NCBI RefSeq assembly: GCF_900446215.1
Contig: NZ_UAQZ01000012.1
Span: 186,001 to 250,000, forward strand
Origin: Burkholderia cenocepacia
GTDB lineage: Bacteria > Pseudomonadota > Gammaproteobacteria > Burkholderiales > Burkholderiaceae
Direction of reading: 5' to 3'
DNA: 64,000 nt
Below are positions 43,717-58,105 of this stretch, one piece after another; positions within the stretch are counted from its first letter, which is position 1; each line of letters starts with the position of its first letter. The position numbers and the translations under genes were made by a program. Below the pieces are notes generated by a model. It did not search any database. It was not told where the DNA came from and worked only from the letters and a program-made list of their open reading frames with translations.

Positions 43717-44246
43717 TGAAGGCTTCGACGACGTTTAGTGTGCCGGCGCGGGTGCTGCATTGGGTGATGGCCGCGATGGTTCTCGCGATGCTGTTCATCG
43801 GGGTGGGGATGGTGGCGTCCGTTTCCGAACGGCACGCAATCCTGGTGGCGATTCACAAGCCGCTGGGCGTGGCCGTACTGGTGCTGGTGTGTGTGCGGAT
43901 CGTGGTGCGGATGCTGTCGAAGCCGCCGGCGTTGCCCGACGATCTGCCGTGGTGGCAGAAGGTGGCCGCGCACGGGTCGCATCTCGTGCTGTATGCGCTG
44001 ATGGTGGCGATGCCGCTGATCGGCTGGGCGATGCTGTCGGCGGGCGGGTATCCGGTGACGCTGGGCGGTGGCGTGCAACTGCCGGCGCTGGTGTCGGCCG
44101 ATCCGGTGACGTTCGCGTGGCTCCGGGTCGCGCATCGCGTGCTGGCCTATCTGTTCTTCCTGACGTTCCTCGCGCACTTTGCCGCGGCGCTGTATCACGG
44201 GCTGATTCGGCGGGACGGCGTGGTGAGGGCGATGGTGGGGCGGTAA
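43713..44246 (+). CDS. Cytochrome b561
   Basis: 177 residues, four membrane helices, diheme b561 of the bacterial type. Conserved His are seen in RVLHWVMAAMVLAM, AIHKPLGVAVLVLV, KVAAHGSHLVLYALMVAMPL and FLAHFAAALYHGLI. GGGAGG stands before ATG. It overlaps the catalase-like gene and belongs to the operon controlled by the ECF sigma factor; it probably passes electrons from quinol to periplasmic peroxide metabolism. Confidence 0.93.
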   Translation: MMKASTTFSVPARVLHWVMAAMVLAMLFIGVGMVASVSERHAILVAIHKPLGVAVLVLVCVRIVVRMLSKPPALPDDLPWWQKVAAHGSHLVLYALMVAMPLIGWAMLSAGGYPVTLGGGVQLPALVSADPVTFAWLRVAHRVLAYLFFLTFLAHFAAALYHGLIRRDGVVRAMVGR

Positions 44247-44384
44247 TCGATGGAAGGTTGGGTGCGATACGGCGGGGCTGTTCAAGGGCGACCGAGGCTG
44301 CGCCTGCCGTGCCGCCTATATAGGGGCACTGGGAAGGCTCAGCGGTCCCCGCCATAGCACGTCAAAAATATTTCACAAAAGGGG

Positions 44385-44413
44385 TTGCGGAGACCGGGGC
44401 GGATGCATAGAAT
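44385..44413 (+). promoter_or_regulatory. rRNA operon promoter, upstream
   Basis: TTGCGG, 17-base spacer, TAGAAT, about 410 bases before 16S. AT-rich DNA lies directly upstream (ATATTTCACAAAA), like an UP element. Confidence 0.6.
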
Positions 44414-44548
44414 CACGCCTCTTTCGCGCTAACGGAAACGCAGCGCGGGGGAAGAAGAGGGAAGCGGTGCTGTAGAAGTCGGTTTTATCGATTCCAGTGC
44501 ACGTGAAATTAAACCGCAGTCGTCGCAGCGAAGTAGTTAAAAAAGTTG

Positions 44549-44577
44549 TTGACGAGTCTCAAAAAACGGTTGATAAT
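44549..44577 (+). promoter_or_regulatory. rRNA operon promoter, downstream
   Basis: TTGACG, 17-base spacer, GATAAT, preceded by an AAAAAAG tract. About 245 bases before the 16S start. Confidence 0.75.
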
Positions 44578-44637
44578 CTCGCTTCTCTGCTGCTGAAAAC
44601 GCAGCGCTGCTGAGGGGTTCAAGATCCCTCGCAGACA

Positions 44638-44650
44638 TGCTCTTTAAAAA
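44638..44650 (+). promoter_or_regulatory. boxA antitermination site in the rRNA leader
   Basis: TGCTCTTTAAAAA fits boxA, the NusB/NusE site. A second copy, GTTCTTTAACAAT, lies in the 16S-23S spacer near 46558. Confidence 0.75.
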
Positions 44651-44823
44651 TTAACAGCCGATAAGTGTGGGCGCTTGATGGCAGCGAGCTGATCCTCGGA
44701 TCAGATGGCAAAAGTATCAAGAGTCTCACACTAAAGTAAGTCAGGTTTATGAAGTGATTCATATTCCTGTCAGCTTTGAGTGAGCGACCGGTTCTTAACT
44801 GAACCGAAAACAGTAACAGGTTT

Positions 44824-46356
<1,533 letters not shown>

Positions 46357-46751
46357 CCAGAGCTATCTCGCAAAGTTGAGCGCTCACGCTTATCGGCTGT
46401 TGGTAAAGACAGAAAGACTGTCTGTTAGCGGTTTAAACGGTTATAATGCCGGCCGCTTTCGATAATCCTCAATGACAAACATTCGAATGAAGTTTGGTTC
46501 GAGTTTTTCTCATTGGCGATTGAGCCAGTCAGAGGATATCAACAGATATCGGCTGTCGTTCTTTAACAATCTGGAAGAAGTAAGTAATTTGGATAGCGGA
46601 AGCGTCTTGAGATGGACGTGGAAACTATCCGGGTTGTGATTGTATCGATGTATCTCAAGATGATTCGAACTCTATGTTCGACTCAATTGGAATACGGCAC
46701 AACGCGAGAACTCAACCTGTAGCGACTGTCGATGAGACAGACTCGTTATAG
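46357..46751 (+). other. 16S-23S spacer without tRNA genes
   Basis: About 395 bases. Neither tRNA-Ile nor tRNA-Ala is present; there is no tRNA arm pattern. It does hold a boxA-like GTTCTTTAACAAT at about 46558 and stems near both rRNA ends for processing. Confidence 0.8.
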
Positions 46752-49632
<2,881 letters not shown>

Positions 49633-49785
49633 ATAACAAGTCTGCCTTGTAGATCGGCGCCGTGTGAAAGCACTGGCCGCGATCCAGAGCGACAAGTTGG
49701 ATTCTCGTGTGTGATACACACAACTCAAAATTACTGCTTCTTCCAAGATTGGTTCTGTTGGCCACGCCAGCAGAACAACCCCCTT

Positions 49786-49901
49786 TGCCTGATGACCATA
49801 GCGAGTCGGTCCCACCCCTTCCCATCCCGAACAGGACCGTGAAACGACTCTACGCCGATGATAGTGCGGATTCCCGTGTGAAAGTAGGTAATCGTCAGGC
49901 T
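49786..49901 (+). rRNA. rrf: 5S ribosomal RNA
   Basis: About 116 bases; TGCCTGATGACCATAGCG pairs with the end GTAATCGTCAGGC. CCCATCCCGAACAGGACCG is the conserved middle. Confidence 0.94.
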
Positions 49902-49913
49902 CCCTAAGCCAAG

Positions 49914-49941
49914 AACCCCCGCCCGAAAGGCGGGGGTTTTT
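49914..49941 (+). terminator. rRNA operon terminator
   Basis: AACCCCCGCC-CGAAA-GGCGGGGGTT followed by T residues, 13 bases after 5S. Confidence 0.93.
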
Positions 49942-50127
49942 GCATTGGTGCGCCAGAAAAGCGTGCGGCGCAACGGTGCCAAGGCTACGTCCACGGCCTC
50001 CCGCCCGCCGAAACCTGCCACTTCCACCCAGTCTTCCATCAGATCGTCCAAAAACGCTGTGAAATGAACGCGTTATTCGGCGTGGTCCACGTAAAATTTG
50101 CGTACCCCCATCTCAGCATTCAAAACG

Positions 50128-52203
50128 ATGAACGCCGTCACCCAGGTAGCCCGGGCCGTTTGCCCGCATGATTGTCCGGACACGTGTGCAATGCGCGTGA
50201 CCGTCGAGAACGGCAAGGCAATCAAGGTCACGGGCGATCCCGACCATCCGCCGACACAGGGCGTCTTGTGTACGAAAGTCAGCCGATACGCGGATCGCGT
50301 TCATCATCCCGATCGCCTCACTGTCCCGCTCAGGCGTATCGGCGAAAAAGGGGAAGGGCGCTTCGTGCCGATCAGTTGGGACGAGGCGTTCGACGAGATC
50401 GGGCGTCGCCTCGGTGAGATCGCCGCGCGCGCGCCGGAAGCGATCGTGCCGTACAGCTATGCGGGAACGATGGGACTCGTACAAGGCGAGGGCATTGCCC
50501 AGCGCTTCTTTCACAAGCTCGGTGCGTCGCGGCTCGAGCGTGCGATCTGCGCGGCGGCCGGTGCCGCGGGGCTGCGATACACGTATGGCGGCAGTGTCGG
50601 CATGCACCTCGAGCACTTCGAGGAAAGCGAACTGATTCTGATATGGGGCGCGAATCCGATCGCATCGAGTCTGCACTTCTGGACCCGCGCGCAGGAAGCG
50701 AAGCGCCGTGGTGCGCGTCTTGTCGCGATCGACCCGTATCGTTCGCTGACCGCGGAGAAGTGCCATCAGCACATCGCCCTGAAGCCCGGTACCGATGGCG
50801 CGTTTGCGCTCGGCATGATGCATGTGCTGATTACCGAAAACCTGCTCGATCACGACTACATCGCCGACCATACGCTCGGCTTCGACGAACTGAAGGCGCG
50901 CGCCCTGACCTATCCGCCGGAACGTGTCGCGCAGATCTGCGGCATCGACGCGTCGGAGCTGGTCGATCTTGCCCGTCGCTACGGCGCCACCCGCAAGGCA
51001 TCGATCCGCCTCAACTACGGCATGCAACGCGTTCGCGGCGGCGGCAATGCCGTGCGCGCGATTGCCAGCCTGCCGGCGTTGACGGGGGCGTGGCGCGATC
51101 GGGCGGGCGGCTTGCTGCTCTCGTCGTCGGAGTCCGCGCCGGTCAACCAGGCCGCGCTGCTACGTCCGGACCTGATGCCGGGTTGGCCGAACAAGTTGCC
51201 GCGCATCATCAACATGAACGCGATCGGCGACGCGCTGCTGCATCCGGGCGATGCGACGTTCGGGCCGAAAGTGGAAGCGCTGATCGTGTACAACTCGAAT
51301 CCGGTGGCGGTCGCGCCCGATTCGTCGAAGGTCGCCGCGGGCTTCGCGCGTGACGATCTGTTCACGGTCGTTCTCGAGCACTTCAAGACAGATACGGTCG
51401 ATTTCGCCGACATTGTATTGCCGGCAACCACGCAGCTCGAACATCTGGATATCCATAAGTCGTACGGCCATACCTATGTGATGGCGAATCTGCCGGTGAT
51501 TCCGCCGGTGGGAGACGCGCGGCCGAACACGGAGATCTTTCGCGGGATCGCGCGCAGCATGGGACTCGACGAGCCCGCGCTCTATCACAGCGACGAAGCG
51601 GTCGCGCGCGCGGCGCTTCGCTGGGACGATCCGGTGCTCGACAGCGACTGGGACACGCTGAAGCAGGCCGGCTGGCTGAAACTCAAACTGCCGGAGGCGC
51701 CGTTCGCGAATGGCGGTTTCCGCACGCCATCGGGAAAGTGCGAGTTCTACAGCCCGCGGCTCGAGCAGATGGGCATGGACCCCGTTCCCGACTATCTGCC
51801 GCCGTTCGAATCAGTCGAAGCCGCGCCCGAACTCGCCGCACGCTATCCGCTGGCGATGATTTCGCCGCCGGCCCGTCACTTCCTGAACAGCACGTTCGTG
51901 AACGTCGACAGCCTGCGTTCGACGGAAGGCGAGCCGCACCTCGACATGCACCCGTCCGACGCCAGCGCGCGCGGCATCGCGGAGGGCGACGTCGTCCGTA
52001 TCTTCAACGATCGCGGCTCGATGCAGGCGCTTGCGCGTATTACCGATCGGGCGCGCGCCGGGCTGGTCGTCGGATTGTCGATCTGGTGGAAGAAGTTGTC
52101 GCCGGACGGCAGGAACGCGAACGAAGTGACGAGCCAGGCACTGACCGATCTGGGCAATTCGGCGACGTTTTACGATTGTCTTGTGGAAGTTGAGCGCATT
52201 TGA
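50128..52203 (+). CDS. Molybdopterin oxidoreductase with N-terminal 4Fe-4S cluster
   Basis: 691 residues from MNAVTQVARAVCPHDCPDTC; an ATG/GTG-like start 30 bases earlier is also open. The motif CPHDCPDTC, with a fourth Cys in GVLCTKVSRYADRV, binds a 4Fe-4S cluster. Then come the molybdopterin oxidoreductase domain (about 60-470; GTMGLVQGEGIAQRFFHKLG, LILIWGANPIASSLHFW) and the molydopterin dinucleotide-binding domain (about 560-690; HFLNSTFVNVDSLR, HPSDASARGIAEGD). No Tat signal, so cytoplasmic. It stands alone: no electron-transfer subunit is near. Substrate not evident. Confidence 0.9.
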   Translation: MNAVTQVARAVCPHDCPDTCAMRVTVENGKAIKVTGDPDHPPTQGVLCTKVSRYADRVHHPDRLTVPLRRIGEKGEGRFVPISWDEAFDEIGRRLGEIAARAPEAIVPYSYAGTMGLVQGEGIAQRFFHKLGASRLERAICAAAGAAGLRYTYGGSVGMHLEHFEESELILIWGANPIASSLHFWTRAQEAKRRGARLVAIDPYRSLTAEKCHQHIALKPGTDGAFALGMMHVLITENLLDHDYIADHTLGFDELKARALTYPPERVAQICGIDASELVDLARRYGATRKASIRLNYGMQRVRGGGNAVRAIASLPALTGAWRDRAGGLLLSSSESAPVNQAALLRPDLMPGWPNKLPRIINMNAIGDALLHPGDATFGPKVEALIVYNSNPVAVAPDSSKVAAGFARDDLFTVVLEHFKTDTVDFADIVLPATTQLEHLDIHKSYGHTYVMANLPVIPPVGDARPNTEIFRGIARSMGLDEPALYHSDEAVARAALRWDDPVLDSDWDTLKQAGWLKLKLPEAPFANGGFRTPSGKCEFYSPRLEQMGMDPVPDYLPPFESVEAAPELAARYPLAMISPPARHFLNSTFVNVDSLRSTEGEPHLDMHPSDASARGIAEGDVVRIFNDRGSMQALARITDRARAGLVVGLSIWWKKLSPDGRNANEVTSQALTDLGNSATFYDCLVEVERI

Positions 52204-52340
52204 TCGAATATCGCCGTATGATCAGACGAAATTGATATGGAAGTTCGAAGTGGACATCTAACCCTGTTGTCTCGGGGCGGGGGAGCCGTTACGATGCGTT
52301 TTAGCACGACCATTCGAAAATCTGTGAGGAGACGCGCGGC

Positions 52341-54014
52341 ATGGACAAAATTTGGCTGAAATCGTACCCACCCGGCGTTCCAGCCGAAATTGACTCCTCT
52401 GCTTATCCGTCCGTCCCGGACCTGCTCGACGAGAGCTTCCGGCAGTATCGCGACCGTACCGCGTTCGTCTGCATGGGCAAGGGCATCACGTATGGCGAAC
52501 TGGACAAGCTGTCGCGCCAGTTCGGCGCGTGGCTGCAATCCCGCGGCCTGGCGCGCGGGGCGCGCGTCGCGATCATGATGCCGAACGTGCTGCAGTACCC
52601 GGTGACGATCGCCGCGGTGCTGCGCGCCGGCTACACCGTCGTCAACGTCAACCCGCTCTATACGCCGCGCGAGCTCGAGCATCAGCTGAAGGACAGCGGT
52701 GCGGAGGCGATCGTCATCCTGGAGAATTTCGCGTCGACACTGCAGGCCGTCATCGCCAATACGGCCGTCAAGCACGTGGTCGTCGCATCGATGGGCGACC
52801 TGCTGGGCATCAAGGGATGGCTCGTCAATTACGTCGTGCGCAACGTGAAGAAGATGGTGCCCGCGTGGCAGCTGCCGTCGTTCACGCGCTTCAAGGCCGC
52901 GCTGTCGGAGGGCGCACGACAGGCGTTCAAGCCGCAGAAGATCGGTCCCGACGACGTCGCGTTCCTGCAGTACACGGGCGGTACGACCGGCGTCGCGAAG
53001 GGGGCGACGCTGCTGCACCGGAACATCGTGTCGAACGTGCTGCAGGCCGGCGCGTGGCACCACCCGGCTCACGAGAAGTATCCGGAGGTGGAACAGTTCG
53101 TGACGGTTGTCGCGCTGCCGCTGTATCACGTGTTCGCGCTGACCGTCTGCGGTTTCCTGACGATGCGCACGGGCGGCATGGGCATCCTGATCCCGAATCC
53201 GCTCGACATCGCCGGCATGATCAAGGAGTTGAAGGGTTACCGGATCTCGACGATTCCTGCGGTCAACACGCTGTACAACGCGCTGCTGAACCATCCGGAA
53301 TTCGGTCAGCTCGACCTGTCGAAGCTCGTGATCGCCAACGGCGGCGGCATGGCGATCCAGGAGGGCGTCGCGAGGCGCTGGTATGAAAAGACCGGGACCG
53401 CGATCATCGAAGGATACGGGCTGTCCGAAACGTCGCCGGTGGCAACCTGCAACCCCGTGACGGCGACCGAATACAGCGGGACGATCGGCCTGCCGCTGCC
53501 GTCGACCGAAGTCGCGATCCGCGACGATGCAGGCAACGACGTCGCGCTCGGCGAGCCCGGCGAGATCTGCATCCGCGGGCCGCAGGTGATGGCCGGCTAC
53601 TGGAACCGGCCGGACGAGACCGCGAAGGTCATGTTCGCGGACGGCTTCTTCAAGACGGGCGACGTCGGCGTGATGGATGCGCGCGGCTACGTGAAGATCG
53701 TCGATCGCAAGAAGGACATGATTCTCGTGTCTGGCTTCAACGTGTATCCGAACGAAGTCGAGGACGTGGTAGCGTCGCATCCGGGCGTGTTCGAGGTCGC
53801 GGCGGTCGGCGTGCCGGACGAGCATTCCGGCGAAGCCGTGAAGCTGTTCATCGTGAAAAAGGATCCGGCGCTGACCGACAAGGACATCCTCGCCTACTGC
53901 AAGGAGCGGCTCACCGGGTACAAGCGGCCGAAGCTGGTCGAGTTCCGCACGGAGCTGCCGAAGACGAACGTCGGCAAGATCCTGCGGCGCGAACTGCGTG
54001 ACGGACGCGCGTAA
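52341..54014 (+). CDS. fadD: Long-chain fatty acid-CoA ligase
   Basis: 557 residues. Adenylate-forming enzyme that makes acyl-CoA. Motifs: P-loop LQYTGGTTGVAKGATL (about 213-228), IIEGYGLSETSPVATCNP, GEICIRGPQVMAGYWNRP, FFKTGDVGVMDARGYVKIVD and the C-terminal KTNVGKILRRELRDG with the catalytic Lys. The AMP-binding order and length fit FadD. GAGGAG is placed before the ATG. A strong terminator follows, so it is a single-gene unit. Confidence 0.94.
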   Translation: MDKIWLKSYPPGVPAEIDSSAYPSVPDLLDESFRQYRDRTAFVCMGKGITYGELDKLSRQFGAWLQSRGLARGARVAIMMPNVLQYPVTIAAVLRAGYTVVNVNPLYTPRELEHQLKDSGAEAIVILENFASTLQAVIANTAVKHVVVASMGDLLGIKGWLVNYVVRNVKKMVPAWQLPSFTRFKAALSEGARQAFKPQKIGPDDVAFLQYTGGTTGVAKGATLLHRNIVSNVLQAGAWHHPAHEKYPEVEQFVTVVALPLYHVFALTVCGFLTMRTGGMGILIPNPLDIAGMIKELKGYRISTIPAVNTLYNALLNHPEFGQLDLSKLVIANGGGMAIQEGVARRWYEKTGTAIIEGYGLSETSPVATCNPVTATEYSGTIGLPLPSTEVAIRDDAGNDVALGEPGEICIRGPQVMAGYWNRPDETAKVMFADGFFKTGDVGVMDARGYVKIVDRKKDMILVSGFNVYPNEVEDVVASHPGVFEVAAVGVPDEHSGEAVKLFIVKKDPALTDKDILAYCKERLTGYKRPKLVEFRTELPKTNVGKILRRELRDGRA

Positions 54015-54038
54015 CGCACGCAACGAGACGGTTGAACG

Positions 54039-54066
54039 AAAAAGCCCGGCCCATGCCGGGCTTTTT
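54039..54066 (+). terminator. Terminator after fadD
   Basis: AAAGCCCGGC-CCAT-GCCGGGCTTTTT, 25 bases after the fadD stop. Confidence 0.92.
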
Positions 54067-54213
54067 GTTTGCGGCTGCGGGTGGATGGCCGGGGGCACGT
54101 GTTTCGTGCGGGAGCCGGCGGCAGTTCTTGCATTTCGACCTGACGGCTGGCGTCGGCACGCTGCGACGCACGTTTGCATGTCGACCCACCGACCTGCTGA
54201 CCCGCCGCCCGAA

Positions 54214-54243
54214 AAAGAAAAAGGCGCCCGAAGGCGCCTTCAA
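54214..54243 (-). terminator. Terminator after the porin on the minus strand
   Basis: Minus strand: GAAGGCGCC-TTCG-GGCGCCTTTTTC, about 30 bases after the porin stop. Confidence 0.88.
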
Positions 54244-54270
54244 GATGCTGCGGCTTGTCAGACAAGCTGA

Positions 54271-55422
54271 TTAGAACTTGTGACGGATGCCGACGCGTGC
54301 TGCGACCTGGTTGCTGGTGCTCGAACCTGCGAGACCGTTGATCGCTGCCGTTGCCTTCAGGACGTTGCCGTTCGAATCGAGCACGTTGCCCGATGCGTGC
54401 TGGTACACGCCGATCGCGTAGACGTCGGTGCGCTTCGACAGGAAGTAGTCGACGCCCAGCGAGCCCTGGTGGTACTTGGCTGCCGAGTTGCCGTCGATCT
54501 TGCTGCCTTGCGTGTAGTCGTACGCCGCGCCGAGGATCAACGCCGGGGTCAACTGGTACTTGAAGTTGATTTCGCCGTTGTTGAACGTCGCGGTCTGGTT
54601 CACGAACGGGCCTGCCGAGAAGCCCTTGAACTTCGTGTTCGAGTACGTCGCGCCGATCGTCGCTGCGCCGAACGTGTACGCGCCGCCTGCGCCGATGACC
54701 TGGTACGTGTTCGCGTTGTTCGCGTACGCGCCGTAGATCGGCGACGAGACCGACGACGACGTCGAACCGTTGTTGAACATGCCGCCAAACTGGTTCGGCG
54801 TGCGTGCGTTCAAGTAACCGACGCCGAGGACCAGCGGGCCGTTGTTGTAGCCTGCGCCGAGCGACCAGACCTGGTTCTTCGCGAACTGACCTGCCTGGCC
54901 GCCGAAGCTGTACAGGCCGCCGAACGTGAAGCCGCCGTAGCTCTGGCTCGTGAACTTGACCGCGTTGTTCACGCGATACGCGTTGTTGAAGTTGTCGAGG
55001 TCGCCCGGGTGAGCGGCGATGTAGCCGCCCCACTGGTCGCCTGCCTCGAGCGGGCCGACGAAGTCGACGACGGAGTCGTACTGACGACCCAGCGTGACCG
55101 TACCGTACTGGCTCGACAGGCCGACGTAAGCCTGACGGCCGAACATCAGGCCGCCCTGACCGAGCTTGCCGCTGTTCACGTCGAAACCGTTTTCGAGGGT
55201 GAAGATCGCCTTCAGGCCGCCACCGAGGTCTTCGGTGCCGCGCAGACCGAAGCGGCTGCCTTGCATCACGCCGCTGGCCATGCTGTACAGGTGCTTGCCG
55301 CCTGCGTTGTTGTTGAAGAGCAGGCCTTCATCGATGATGCCGTAAAGCGTCACGCTGCTTTGCGCATGGGCAGCGCCAGCGAACGCGCCCAGCGCGACGA
55401 GCGCGAGAAGCGACTTTTTCAT
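54271..55422 (-). CDS. Gram-negative porin, OmpC-like
   Basis: 383 residues from MKKSLLALVALGAFAGAAHA (signal peptide). Beta-proteobacterial general porin: SSVTLYGIIDEGLLFNNNAG, SRFGLRGTEDLGGGLKAIFT, FGRQAYVGLSS, and the last strand ending AARVGIRHKF with C-terminal Phe. A frame extension of seven codons is not needed. It is divergent from coq7 and has its own terminator. Confidence 0.95.
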   Translation of the reverse strand: MKKSLLALVALGAFAGAAHAQSSVTLYGIIDEGLLFNNNAGGKHLYSMASGVMQGSRFGLRGTEDLGGGLKAIFTLENGFDVNSGKLGQGGLMFGRQAYVGLSSQYGTVTLGRQYDSVVDFVGPLEAGDQWGGYIAAHPGDLDNFNNAYRVNNAVKFTSQSYGGFTFGGLYSFGGQAGQFAKNQVWSLGAGYNNGPLVLGVGYLNARTPNQFGGMFNNGSTSSSVSSPIYGAYANNANTYQVIGAGGAYTFGAATIGATYSNTKFKGFSAGPFVNQTATFNNGEINFKYQLTPALILGAAYDYTQGSKIDGNSAAKYHQGSLGVDYFLSKRTDVYAIGVYQHASGNVLDSNGNVLKATAAINGLAGSSTSNQVAARVGIRHKF

Positions 55423-55698
55423 TAACGGATCTCCAAGAATCACTGAATTTTTTTGGCGGGGCGGATAGTTATGTTCTGTTGACGGGCCCCATCAACTTCG
55501 CAAGAAGTCGCACGTAATGTAGCAAAGCCGATTTTTGCCACAAAGCGAAATGCTGCAGCTCAACGCCGCCATGTTTCCTTTATGCAACAATGGTTAAAAT
55601 CACGGGTTAACCGCAATTTCCGCTGAATAATCAAGTCGGTTACGCAGCGGACTCGTGCCCTTGCCGCGTGCAGCGGCACCTGCAGCCAGGAGAACAGG

Positions 55699-56325
55699 AT
55701 GGTGTTGGATGAACTGATCAGCGAATTCGATCGCGGCCTGCGATCGCTGACCGGCATTAGCCGGATGAGCCGGCCGGTGCCCGCGCCGGCCGATGCGCCG
55801 GACGCCGAGCTGACGCCCGCCGAGCGCACGCACGCGGCCGGCCTGATGCGCGTGAATCACGTCGGCGAGGTCTGCGCGCAGGCGCTCTACCAGGCGCAGA
55901 AGCTCACCGCGCGCACGGCGTCGGCGAAGGCGATGTTCGAGGAGGCCGCGCGCGAGGAGGAGGATCACCTCGCGTGGACCGCGCACCGCCTGAAGGAGCT
56001 CGACTCGCGCCCGAGCCTGCTCAACCCGCTGTGGTATGCCGGCGCGCTCGCGATCGGCGTGGCGGCTGGCGCGCTCGGCGACAAGGTCAGCCTCGGCTTC
56101 ATGGCCGAGACGGAGCGGCAGGTCGAGAGCCATCTCGAAGGCCACATGTCCGAGCTGCCGGCGACCGACACCGCGTCGCGCGCGATCGTCGACCAGATGC
56201 GGATCGACGAGGTGAAGCACGGCAAGGCCGCGACCGACGCCGGCGGCATCGAGCTGCCGCTGCCCGCGCGGATGCTGATGCGCGCCGCGTCGAAAGTCAT
56301 GACGAGCACTGCGTACTATCTCTGA
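55699..56325 (+). CDS. coq7: Demethoxyubiquinone hydroxylase Coq7
   Basis: Di-iron enzyme that adds a late hydroxyl in ubiquinone synthesis. 208 residues. The ferritin-like iron ligands are seen in [36 protein letters not shown] and [17 protein letters not shown] (Glu and His in ExxH pattern). [20 protein letters not shown] marks the membrane-bound helix. Single gene between the divergent porin and mraZ. Confidence 0.95.
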   Translation: MVLDELISEFDRGLRSLTGISRMSRPVPAPADAPDAELTPAERTHAAGLMRVNHVGEVCAQALYQAQKLTARTASAKAMFEEAAREEEDHLAWTAHRLKELDSRPSLLNPLWYAGALAIGVAAGALGDKVSLGFMAETERQVESHLEGHMSELPATDTASRAIVDQMRIDEVKHGKAATDAGGIELPLPARMLMRAASKVMTSTAYYL

Positions 56326-56711
56326 GATTGGCGCCGGGGTGGCGTGGGACGCCGCCCCGGTTCACCGCCCCCGATACCGCCCGCTCACTCCTCGTTTTCC
56401 CGCCCCCGAAAGCCCCGTCCGCACGCCCGTCTGGGCCGTCTTTCTCACGTATCACCTTCACAAGTTGCACTAGCTCATTCATTTATAACGGTTTTTGGAA
56501 TGAGGGGTCGCATGAGCATGTGCGCGTAAGTCCTTGTTCTAACTAACAAAATTCGTCAAAAAAGCGGGCCGCTCCCTTGACCGTGCCACACCCTTCCTCT
56601 AAAGTGGGAGACAGTGTGAGAAAGTGTATTTTTGTGTGATTTAGCAGGCTATTCCGGCTAAATTCTCAGCATTGAGCGGGTGCTTCGGTGCCCTGAACGG
56701 GAGAGCGGAAA
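56326..56711. other. Upstream region of the division cluster
   Basis: 386 bases without a gene; contains the MraZ boxes at 56604-56639 and, upstream, AT-richer DNA (56470-56560). The 5-prime part is coq7 3-prime flank. Confidence 0.6.
56604..56639 (+). promoter_or_regulatory. MraZ-binding boxes
   Basis: GTGGGA, GTGTGA, GTGTAT and GTGTGA at 56604, 56614, 56624 and 56634, repeating every 10 bases with 4-base gaps. Such GTG-repeats, one helical turn apart, are known sites of MraZ upstream of mraZ itself. Confidence 0.75.
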
Positions 56712-57140
56712 GTGTTCCAAGGGGCGTCGGCGCTGACGCTCGATGCGAAAGGGCGGATGTCGGTGCCGGCTCGCTATCGCGAAGCGCTGCAAGGACAGGC
56801 AGAAGGACGGGTGACTGTGACCAAGCACCCGGACGGCTGCCTGTTGCTGTTTCCGCGCCCCGAATGGGAAGTGTTCCGCGCCAAGATCGCCGCGTTGCCG
56901 ATGGACGCGCACTGGTGGCGGCGAATTTTTCTCGGCAATGCGATGGACGTCGATCTCGACAGCGCGGGCCGGATTCTCGTATCGCCCGAGCTGCGCATGG
57001 CAGCCGGACTGGAAAAGGAAGTCATGTTGTTGGGAATGGGTAGTCACTTCGAGCTGTGGGATTCGCAGACCTACAACGCGAAGGAGCAGGCAGCGATGGC
57101 GCAGGGCATGCCCGACGCGCTGAAGAATTTCACGTTCTGA
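56712..57140 (+). CDS. mraZ: Transcriptional regulator MraZ
   Basis: 142 residues, GTG start with GGGAG upstream. Two SpoVT/AbrB-like halves: [20 protein letters not shown] and [20 protein letters not shown]. First gene of the dcw cluster; it represses the cluster by binding the GTG boxes upstream. Confidence 0.95.
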
Positions 57141-57163
57141 TTGCGGTGACGGAGACGCCCGCG

Positions 57164-58105
57164 ATGGGAAATGAATTGCGGCATCGGACGGTGCTGTTGG
57201 ATGAGGCGGTCGAGTCGCTCGTGACGCGACCGGACGGCGTGTACGTCGACGGCACGTTCGGGCGCGGCGGCCATAGCCGCGCGGTGCTCGCGCGGCTGGC
57301 GCCGGCCGCGCGGCTGATCGCGTTCGACAAGGATCCGAGGGCGATCGAGACGGCGCAGGGCATCAAGGATGCGCGCTTCTCGATCGTGCATGACAGCTTT
57401 GCTTCGATGCGCGACGCGCTTGCGGCGCGCGGCGTCGAGAAGGTGTCGGGGGTGTTGCTGGACCTGGGCGTGTCCTCGCCGCAGGTGGACGATCCGGCGC
57501 GCGGCTTCAGTTTCCGTGCCGATGGTCCGCTGGACATGCGAATGGATCCGACGCGCGGCGAGTCGGCGGCCGAATGGCTCGCGCGGGCTTCGGTGCAGGA
57601 ATTGACGGAGGTGATACGGGATTATGGGGAAGAACGGTTTGCTTTTCAGATTGCAAAGGCGCTTGTTGCTCGCCGGGCAGAGTCCGACCGTCTTGGGCCT
57701 CTCGACACCACGGGCGAGCTTGCCCAAATCGTGGGTCACGTCGTCAAAACCCGTGAGAAGGGCAAGGATCCGGCAACCCGCACCTTTCAGGCTATACGGA
57801 TTCACGTCAATCAAGAGCTTGCGGACCTGCAAGTCGTACTAGACGCGGCATTGTCGTTGCTGGAGCAAGGGGGGCGGCTGGTGGTCATCAGCTTTCATTC
57901 ACTCGAGGACCGGATCGTCAAACGATTCATGCAGGCGCACGCGAGTGCGCCTGCGGTCGATCGTCGCCTGCCGATCCGCGCCGTCGACCTCCCGAGCCCG
58001 CCGCTCAAGATCATCAGCCGCCAGTTTCCGAGCGAAGCGGAAGTCGCCGCGAATCCGCGCGCCCGCTCGGCCGTGATGCGCATTGCGGAGCGCGTCACGC
58101 CATGA
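57164..58105 (+). CDS. rsmH: 16S rRNA (cytosine1402-N4)-methyltransferase RsmH
   Basis: 313 residues from [23 protein letters not shown] motif [38 protein letters not shown] and [15 protein letters not shown] are the MraW signatures. The start is 23 bases after mraZ. Overlaps ftsL by 4 bases. Confidence 0.97.

Larger units (their letters stand above)
44247..44823. other. rRNA operon promoter and leader region
   Basis: Holds two sigma-70 promoters (44385-44413 and 44549-44577) and the antitermination box TGCTCTTTAA at 44638. No gene is seen. Confidence 0.75.
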
